A DNA stretch of 6,954 nt from Flavobacterium sp. (lineage in GTDB: Bacteria > Bacteroidota > Bacteroidia > Flavobacteriales > Flavobacteriaceae), in NCBI GenBank assembly GCA_030153045.1, contig JASLID010000178.1:1-6954 (forward strand). Reading direction: 5' to 3'. Position 1 is the first letter of the stretch, and each line of letters begins with the position of its first letter. A program made the position numbers and the translations under genes. The notes under the pieces were generated by a model, which was not told where the DNA came from, searched no databases, and saw only the letters and a program-made list of their open reading frames with translations. This document shows positions 1-5,299 of the stretch, one piece after another.

Positions 1-21
1 CACGTAAAAGTTAGAAATTAA
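1..21 (+). CDS. actB: Probable C-terminal end of ActB (iron-sulfur subunit of Alternative Complex III), partial
   Basis: Reading from base 1 gives six codons (HVKVRN) followed by TAA at 19-21; the other two plus-strand frames stop sooner. In Bacteroidota the gene directly before actC is normally actB, which encodes the large periplasmic molybdopterin-like and iron-sulfur subunit. A short basic tail ending in VRN is compatible with that. Six residues cannot prove identity, so the call rests mainly on operon order. The 27-base gap to actC is A/T-rich and shows no promoter or hairpin. Confidence 0.5.
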   Translation, partial: HVKVRN

Positions 22-48
22 TATTAATAAGAAATAAGATAAAGGATT

Positions 49-1455
49 ATGTCGTCTCATTACGAAGCACCCATTAGAAAACCTTTAGTACTTGGTGACA
101 AAAGCTACCACGATGTAACAGTTGATGTAGCCAGACCAGTAGAGGGAAGAGCCAATAAACAATGGTGGACAGTTTTTTATATAGCTTTAGCTGCCTTTTT
201 ATGGGGAGTTAGCTGTATGGTATATACTATTACTACCGGTATTGGAACTTGGGGATTAAATAAAACAGTAGGTTGGGCTTGGGATATCACTAACTTCGTT
301 TGGTGGGTAGGTATCGGTCACGCTGGAACCTTAATCTCAGCAGTATTATTGTTATTCCGTCAAAAATGGCGTATGGCAATTAACCGTTCTGCAGAAGCAA
401 TGACAATTTTCTCTGTAATGCAAGCTGGTTTGTTCCCAATCATCCACATGGGTCGTCCATGGTTAGGATACTGGGTTTTACCTATCCCGAATCAATTTGG
501 TTCTCTTTGGGTAAACTTTAACTCGCCATTACTATGGGACGTATTTGCAATTTCAACGTATCTTTCGGTGTCATTAGTTTTCTGGTGGACTGGTTTACTG
601 CCTGATTTTGCTATGATTCGTGATAGAGCAGTAACGCCTTTTAATAAAAGAGTATATTCTATCTTGTCTTTTGGATGGACAGGTAGAGCAAAAGACTGGC
701 AACGTTTCGAAGAGGTATCTCTTGTATTAGCTGGTTTAGCTACTCCATTAGTACTTTCGGTACACACGATTGTATCTTTTGACTTTGCTACTTCTGTAAT
801 TCCAGGATGGCATACTACCATTCTTCCTCCATACTTCGTTGCTGGAGCGATTTTCTCAGGATTTGCCATGGTAAATACCTTGCTTATCATCATGAGAAAA
901 GTATCTAATCTAGAAGATTATATTACCATTCAACATATTGAATTAATGAATATTGTAATCATGATTACAGGTTCTATTGTAGGTTGTGCCTATATTACAG
1001 AGCTTTTCGTAGCATGGTACTCTGGAGTAGAGTATGAGCAATATGCATTCTTGAACAGAGCGACTGGGCCTTACTGGTGGTCGTACTGGGCGATGATGAC
1101 ATGTAACGTGTTCTCACCTCAATTCATGTGGTTCAAAAAATTAAGAACTAGTATCATGTTCTCTTTCATTATTTCGATTGTGGTAAACATTGGAATGTGG
1201 TTTGAGCGTTTCGTAATCATCGTAACTTCGTTACACCGTGATTACCTTCCGTCATCATGGACAATGTTTCAACCAACATTTGTTGACATCGGTATTTTTG
1301 TAGGAACTATTGGATTCTTCTTTGTATTATTCTTATTGTATGCAAGATCATTCCCAGTGATTGCTCAGGCAGAGGTTAAAACAATTTTGAAATCATCGGC
1401 AGATAATTACAAAAGAGAAAGAGAAAAAGCAGGTCATAATCACGATAATCACTAA
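49..1455 (+). CDS. actC: ActC, NrfD/PsrC-family quinol-oxidising membrane subunit of Alternative Complex III
   Basis: Integral membrane subunit of ACIII, which oxidises menaquinol and hands electrons to the iron-sulfur subunit ActB. The 468-residue protein shows about ten hydrophobic helices (roughly 41-62, 78-103, 115-135, 162-184, 222-247, 258-284, 298-324, 340-360, 368-392 and 411-433), as expected of the NrfD/PsrC family. Polar residues in or beside the helices include H133 and R136 in an IIHMGRPW motif, D164, H239 and D245; these are candidates for quinol binding or proton transfer, which is inference. The ATG at 49 gives the usual flavobacterial N-terminus (MSSHYEAPIRKP). The stop is a tandem TAATAA and actD starts six bases on. 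The C-terminus after the last helix is basic and ends in GHNHDNH, a small His-rich tail that the positive-inside rule places in the cytoplasm. Identity is secure from sequence and context together. Confidence 0.95.
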   Translation: MSSHYEAPIRKPLVLGDKSYHDVTVDVARPVEGRANKQWWTVFYIALAAFLWGVSCMVYTITTGIGTWGLNKTVGWAWDITNFVWWVGIGHAGTLISAVLLLFRQKWRMAINRSAEAMTIFSVMQAGLFPIIHMGRPWLGYWVLPIPNQFGSLWVNFNSPLLWDVFAISTYLSVSLVFWWTGLLPDFAMIRDRAVTPFNKRVYSILSFGWTGRAKDWQRFEEVSLVLAGLATPLVLSVHTIVSFDFATSVIPGWHTTILPPYFVAGAIFSGFAMVNTLLIIMRKVSNLEDYITIQHIELMNIVIMITGSIVGCAYITELFVAWYSGVEYEQYAFLNRATGPYWWSYWAMMTCNVFSPQFMWFKKLRTSIMFSFIISIVVNIGMWFERFVIIVTSLHRDYLPSSWTMFQPTFVDIGIFVGTIGFFFVLFLLYARSFPVIAQAEVKTILKSSADNYKREREKAGHNHDNH

Positions 1456-1461
1456 TAAGTC

Positions 1462-1986
1462 ATGAGTAATAAAGTAATACATGCACTATATAATGATGAC
1501 GAAATTTTGATGGATGCTGTAAAGCAAACTCGAAAAGCGCATCACCATATTGAAGAGGTTTATACTCCTTTTCCGGTTCACGGACTAGATAAAGCTATGG
1601 GATTAGCACCTACAAGAATTGCCATTTGTGCATTTATGTATGGTGTAACAGGTTTGTCTTTTGGAACATGGATGATGAATAACATTATGATTCAGGATTG
1701 GCCACAAGATATTGGAGGAAAACCAAGTTTCAGTTATATTCAAAACATGCCAGCCTTCGTGCCAATTATGTTTGAAGAAACAGTATTTTTTGCAGCGCAT
1801 TTAATGGTAATTACTTTCTACATGAGAAGTAAATTATGGCCATTTAAACAAGCAGAAAATCCTGATGTAAGAACAACAGACGACCATTTCTTAATGGAAG
1901 TGGCAGTGAATAACAATGAAAGCGAATTAACTTCATTTTTAGAAAGCACAGGTGCTGTAGAAGTTAAAGTAGTAGAAAAGCATTAA
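1462..1986 (+). CDS. actD: ActD, small membrane subunit of Alternative Complex III (DUF3341 family)
   Basis: The 174-residue protein has a soluble N-terminal part (1-50), two hydrophobic segments (about 51-72 and 97-121) joined by a short loop, and a soluble C-terminal part of about 50 residues. This is the layout of ActD, a structural ACIII subunit with no cofactor of its own that packs against ActC and ActF. The segment VYTPFPVHGLDKAMG (33-47) just before the first helix is the most recognisable family feature. No haem or metal motif is present, although HHH occurs at 27-29. It lies between actC (six bases) and actE (eight bases), so translational coupling is likely. The exact role of ActD in the complex is not evident from sequence. 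Confidence 0.92.
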   Translation: MSNKVIHALYNDDEILMDAVKQTRKAHHHIEEVYTPFPVHGLDKAMGLAPTRIAICAFMYGVTGLSFGTWMMNNIMIQDWPQDIGGKPSFSYIQNMPAFVPIMFEETVFFAAHLMVITFYMRSKLWPFKQAENPDVRTTDDHFLMEVAVNNNESELTSFLESTGAVEVKVVEKH

Positions 1987-1994
1987 TCAGAACT

Positions 1995-2540
1995 ATGAAA
2001 AAAGTATATACACTAGCAGTTTTAATGGGGTTGTCTTCATTGCTGTTTTCATGTCAAGATAAATTAAAGCCTAACTATCAGTTTTTTCCAAACATGTACG
2101 AATCAGCTGGATATGAAACATATTCTGAATCAGCAGCTTTCAAAAATGGAAAAGAAGGGCAGTTGCCAGCGCAAGGGTCTATAAAAAGAGGTTTTGTGCC
2201 TTACGAATTGCCTAATACACCTGCGGGTTATGAAGCTTCAAAAGGATTGACTTCTCCTTTAGAGTCATCGCCGGAAAACTTAGAAAAAGGAAAAGAGATG
2301 TTCGATATCTACTGTATTTCTTGCCATGGCGCAAAAGGTGATGGAAAAGGAAAATTAGTAGAAAGAGAAAAATTCTTAGGTGTACCAAGTTATAAAGATA
2401 GAGTTATCACCATTGGAAGTGTTTTCCATGTTGAAACATACGGTCTTAATGCGATGGGTTCACATGCTAATCAATTATCTAAAAAAGAAAGATGGCAAGT
2501 GGCGGAGTATGTAATGAGTCTTAAGTCTGATTTAAAATAA
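1995..2540 (+). CDS. actE: ActE, monohaem cytochrome c lipoprotein subunit of Alternative Complex III
   Basis: A 181-residue periplasmic c-type cytochrome. Residues 1-20 form a lipoprotein signal (MKK, hydrophobic core, LLFSC) with C20 as the expected lipidated cysteine. The next residues (QDKLK) do not resemble the acidic surface-export signals known in Bacteroidota, so it probably stays anchored at the periplasmic side of the inner membrane. The haem site is C107-I-S-C110-H111, and M154 in GLNAMGSHA is the likely sixth ligand. The C-terminal helix with KKERWQVAEYVMSL is typical of class I cytochromes c. Residues 21-90 form a Pro/Tyr-rich extension that probably wraps over other subunits. 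In ACIII, ActE accepts electrons from the multihaem ActA and is the likely donor to CuA of the oxidase encoded just downstream. The gene ends in TAATAA. Confidence 0.95.
   Translation: MKKVYTLAVLMGLSSLLFSCQDKLKPNYQFFPNMYESAGYETYSESAAFKNGKEGQLPAQGSIKRGFVPYELPNTPAGYEASKGLTSPLESSPENLEKGKEMFDIYCISCHGAKGDGKGKLVEREKFLGVPSYKDRVITIGSVFHVETYGLNAMGSHANQLSKKERWQVAEYVMSLKSDLK
2313..2327 (+). other. Haem c attachment motif CISCH in ActE
   Basis: These codons encode the single CXXCH motif of ActE (C107, C110, H111). It is the only CXXCH in any of the six complete proteins, so ActE is the only covalently bound haem c in the window. Confidence 0.95.
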
Positions 2541-2559
2541 TAAAATACGCGATTAAGTT

Positions 2560-4071
2560 ATGTATACATTTTCAAGCAAATTAAAAACTTTATCTCTTAT
2601 CCTAATGGTTTTAGGAGTATTAGGTATTGGGTATGGTTTTTTTACTGCACCTAAAAATACAGAAGACGTAGAAAAAATATTAGCTGCTGATACTCACGGT
2701 GGAGGTCACGCTGCAGCAGGTCATGAAGCTAAAACTGCTCACGAAGCAGCTCCGGCTCATGGTGAAGCAAAGCATGAAGAAGTAAAACATGAAGCTGAAG
2801 TTGTTGCAGATTCTGCCACAGCAGCAGTACATGGTTTAGATTCTGTAGCTTCACACGTTGAAGAAGCTCACGCTGCTGTTGGAGCAGAAGCTGCTCACAC
2901 AGAAGAGCCAGCTCACGCTGAAAAAGCACATGATGTAGCTTCTCACGATGCGCATGCTGAACACCAAGAGCATGTGGAACACGTTTTACATCAATTACAA
3001 AACAAGCCTTGGGCTGCATTATATGTTGCTGCTTTGTTTTTCATGTTAATTTCATTAGGGGTTTTAGCATTTTATGCTATTCAACACGCTGCACAAGCAG
3101 GTTGGTCTCCAGTGTTATTTAGAGTAATGGAAGCAATCACATCATATTTAGTACCAGGTGCAATTATCGTTTATGTATTGTTAGTATTATCGGGATTACA
3201 TTTCAATCATTTATTTGTTTGGATGGATCCAGAGGTTGTAGCTCATGATACATTAATTCAAGGGAAAGCAGGATATTTAAATCTTCCTTTCTTCTTAATC
3301 AGAGCTGCTGTATTTATGGGAGGTTGGATAGCTTACCGTCATTTTACAAGAAAAAATTCATTGGCTTTAGATGAAACTAATGATTTATCATATTACAAGA
3401 AAAACTTTAAGTTGTCAGCTGGTTTCTTAGCTTTCTTCTTAGTGTCAGAGTCTATGATGTCTTGGGATTGGATTATGTCTGTTGACCCACACTGGTATAG
3501 TACTTTGTTTGGATGGTATGTATTTGCTAGCTTCTTTGTAAGCGGTATTACAACTATTGCATTAGTTACTTTATACTTGAAATCTAAAGGATACTTAGAG
3601 CAAGTAAATAACAGTCACTTCCACGATTTAGCTAAATTCATGTTTGGTATTTCAGTATTCTGGACGTATTTATGGTTCTCTCAATTCATGTTGATGTGGT
3701 ACTCAAATATTCCTGAAGAAGTTACGTATTTCAAATTCAGAATCGAGCATTATAATTTGCCTTTCTTTGGAATGGTAGTGATGAACTTCGTATTCCCAAT
3801 CTTAATCCTTATCAACACCGATTTCAAACGTGTGCCTTGGATTATTACAATGGCGGGTATCATCATCTTATCAGGACATTATTTAGATTTCCATAATATG
3901 ATTTTCCCAGCAACTGTGGGTGACCAATGGTTCATCGGAATCTCTGAAATTAGTTCAATATTATTCTTTGCCGGATTGTTTATATATGTTGTGTTTACAA
4001 CACTTACCAAAGCGCCTTTATTACCTAAAGGAAATCCACTAATCGAAGAAAGTAAGCATTTCCATTATTAA
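2560..4071 (+). CDS. actF: ActF, second NrfD-like membrane subunit of Alternative Complex III, with a His-rich loop
   Basis: ActF is the second polytopic subunit of ACIII, distantly related to ActC. It is thought to contribute to membrane architecture and possibly proton movement rather than the main quinol site. The 503-residue protein has a first helix at about 9-29, then a low-complexity region rich in His, Ala and Glu (about 41-147), then some nine more hydrophobic segments from 150 to 482. The segment around 301-317 (SWDWIMSVDPHWYSTLF) is a strong family marker. I can see no cysteine in the protein. Without the loop, the core is about 400 residues, so the loop accounts for the unusual length. 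Positive charges before helix 1 (SSKLKT) suggest a cytoplasmic N-terminus, placing the loop in the periplasm (inference). The gaps of 19 bases on each side support co-transcription with actE and coxB. Confidence 0.93.
   Translation: MYTFSSKLKTLSLILMVLGVLGIGYGFFTAPKNTEDVEKILAADTHGGGHAAAGHEAKTAHEAAPAHGEAKHEEVKHEAEVVADSATAAVHGLDSVASHVEEAHAAVGAEAAHTEEPAHAEKAHDVASHDAHAEHQEHVEHVLHQLQNKPWAALYVAALFFMLISLGVLAFYAIQHAAQAGWSPVLFRVMEAITSYLVPGAIIVYVLLVLSGLHFNHLFVWMDPEVVAHDTLIQGKAGYLNLPFFLIRAAVFMGGWIAYRHFTRKNSLALDETNDLSYYKKNFKLSAGFLAFFLVSESMMSWDWIMSVDPHWYSTLFGWYVFASFFVSGITTIALVTLYLKSKGYLEQVNNSHFHDLAKFMFGISVFWTYLWFSQFMLMWYSNIPEEVTYFKFRIEHYNLPFFGMVVMNFVFPILILINTDFKRVPWIITMAGIIILSGHYLDFHNMIFPATVGDQWFIGISEISSILFFAGLFIYVVFTTLTKAPLLPKGNPLIEESKHFHY
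2695..2991 (+). other. Low-complexity His/Ala/Glu-rich segment of ActF with an HxxH ladder
   Basis: This stretch encodes ActF residues 46-144. By manual count it holds 19 histidines in 99 residues, with many Ala and Glu and no Cys. The last part (residues 129-144) has histidine at every third position: 129, 132, 135, 138, 141 and 144. The composition suggests a flexible acidic loop able to bind divalent metal such as copper or zinc, but no function can be assigned from sequence alone. Confidence 0.85.
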
Positions 4072-4090
4072 TATTTAAACAAGAAAACAG

Positions 4091-5269
4091 ATGACAAGTT
4101 TGTTGGTTATTATAGTTTTAGTCTTATTATCAATTGCTATTTGGCAAATGACTAAAATTTTCGACTTAACTCAAGTTGGCAATAAAAAAGAGAATTCTCA
4201 AGTTGCTACTGATAGTGATAATAATGTTCAAGGATATTTAATGTTCGGTTTTCTTACATTCCTATACGTCTTTACGATTTATGGATTGTTTAAATGGGGA
4301 CATCTGGTATTAACTAATCCAGCTTCAGAACACGGAGCAGATTATGATAATTTAATGTGGATTTCATTCGCTATTATCTTCTTTGTTCAAGCTATTACTC
4401 AAGCGTTATTGCACTATTTTGCTTTTAAATATAGAGGTGAAAAAGACAAGAAAGCGTTGTATTATGCTGATAATGATAAATTAGAGTTTATTTGGACTAT
4501 TATTCCGGTAATCGTTTTAGCAGGTTTAATTCTTTACGGATTATATACTTGGACAAACATTATGTTTGTTGATGAAGACGAAGATGTAATTGTGGTTGAA
4601 TTGTATGCAAAACAATTTAGTTGGGAGGCACGTTATGCGGGTCAGGATAATGTTCTTGGGAAAGCAAACGTTCGTTTGATCGAAGGAGTGAACACTATGG
4701 GTGTTGATGTTAACGATCCAAATGCTCAGGATGATATTGCAGTTACTGAATTGCATATTCCAAAAGGAAAGAAAGTTCATTTCAAATTTAGATCGCAAGA
4801 TGTATTGCACTCAGCTTATATGCCTCACTTTAGAGCACAAATGAACTGTGTTCCTGGTATGGTGACTGAGTTTGCATTCAAACCTATCTACACTACTGAC
4901 GAAATGCGTCAAGACGATGATATGATTGAAAAAGTAGCGACAATTAATAAAATTAGAGCTAAGAAAAGTGCACAATTAGTGGCAGAAGGTAAAACACCTC
5001 TTGATCCTTATACTTTTGATTATTTATTGCTTTGTAACAAAATTTGTGGTGCTTCACACTATAACATGCAAATGAAAATTGTTGTTGACACGCCTCAAGA
5101 ATTTCAAAATTGGTTGAAAGACAAAGGGACAATTGTTAAAGCGGTAAAAGACGATAAAGCAGCTAAAGCAGCAGAAAATGCTCCAGCTCCTCAAGCGCCT
5201 GTTCCAGCTAAAGTTGCAGACTCAACAGTCGTAGCTACAGCTGAAGACAAATCTGAAGTAAAAAAATAA
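4091..5269 (+). CDS. coxB: Cytochrome c oxidase subunit II (CuA subunit), aa3-type
   Basis: Takes electrons from a cytochrome c (here probably ActE) into the binuclear CuA centre and passes them to haem a in CoxA. The 392-residue protein has hydrophobic segments at about 3-20, 48-70, 88-111 and 132-154, then a periplasmic cupredoxin domain (about 165-335). CuA ligands are H240, C315, C319, H323 and M326, in CNKICGASHYNM. K317 stands where most subunits II have Glu (a backbone-carbonyl ligand to CuA whose side chain binds Mg), and the aromatic motif before the domain reads QFSW (F176, W178) instead of QWYW. Relative to the classical form there is an insertion between about 263 and 310, and an Ala/Pro/Lys-rich tail from about 350. 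There is no C-terminal CXXCH, so this is not a caa3-type subunit. The ATG at 4091 is needed to include the first helix; the gene ends in TAATAA. Confidence 0.96.
   Translation: MTSLLVIIVLVLLSIAIWQMTKIFDLTQVGNKKENSQVATDSDNNVQGYLMFGFLTFLYVFTIYGLFKWGHLVLTNPASEHGADYDNLMWISFAIIFFVQAITQALLHYFAFKYRGEKDKKALYYADNDKLEFIWTIIPVIVLAGLILYGLYTWTNIMFVDEDEDVIVVELYAKQFSWEARYAGQDNVLGKANVRLIEGVNTMGVDVNDPNAQDDIAVTELHIPKGKKVHFKFRSQDVLHSAYMPHFRAQMNCVPGMVTEFAFKPIYTTDEMRQDDDMIEKVATINKIRAKKSAQLVAEGKTPLDPYTFDYLLLCNKICGASHYNMQMKIVVDTPQEFQNWLKDKGTIVKAVKDDKAAKAAENAPAPQAPVPAKVADSTVVATAEDKSEVKK
5033..5068 (+). other. CuA-binding loop of CoxB
   Basis: Encodes residues 315-326, CNKICGASHYNM. It supplies the two cysteines, His and Met of the CuA centre; the remaining ligand, H240, is at 4808-4810. 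The third residue is Lys (K317) where the classical motif has Glu. Confidence 0.93.
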
Positions 5270-5299
5270 TAAAGAATTTTAAATAATAAATAAAATACT

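Noticed and set aside
41..46. AAAGGA as a Shine-Dalgarno site for actC
   Set aside because: It ends only two bases before the ATG, too close for normal use. The other gene starts in the window also lack a purine-rich site, as is usual in Flavobacteriia.
492..893. Minus-strand open frame of 133 codons opposite actC
   Set aside because: It is an antisense shadow of a conserved membrane protein, with no plausible domain, start signal or operon partner.
2695..2991. CRISPR-like or tandem DNA repeat in actF
   Set aside because: The similarity between segments comes from repeated use of His, Ala and Glu codons. There is no fixed unit length at DNA level, and the frame is maintained as protein.
2729..3019. 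Minus-strand open frame of 96 codons rich in Leu and Gln opposite the actF His-rich region
   Set aside because: Its composition is what the reverse complement of repeated His, Ala and Glu codons gives. It lies inside a well-supported gene, has no neighbours of its own and resembles no known family.
5270..5299. Separate promoter for coxA in the A/T-rich gap after coxB
   Set aside because: I could not find the Bacteroidota TTTG / TAnnTTTG pattern in these 30 bases. The gap is short and fits read-through.
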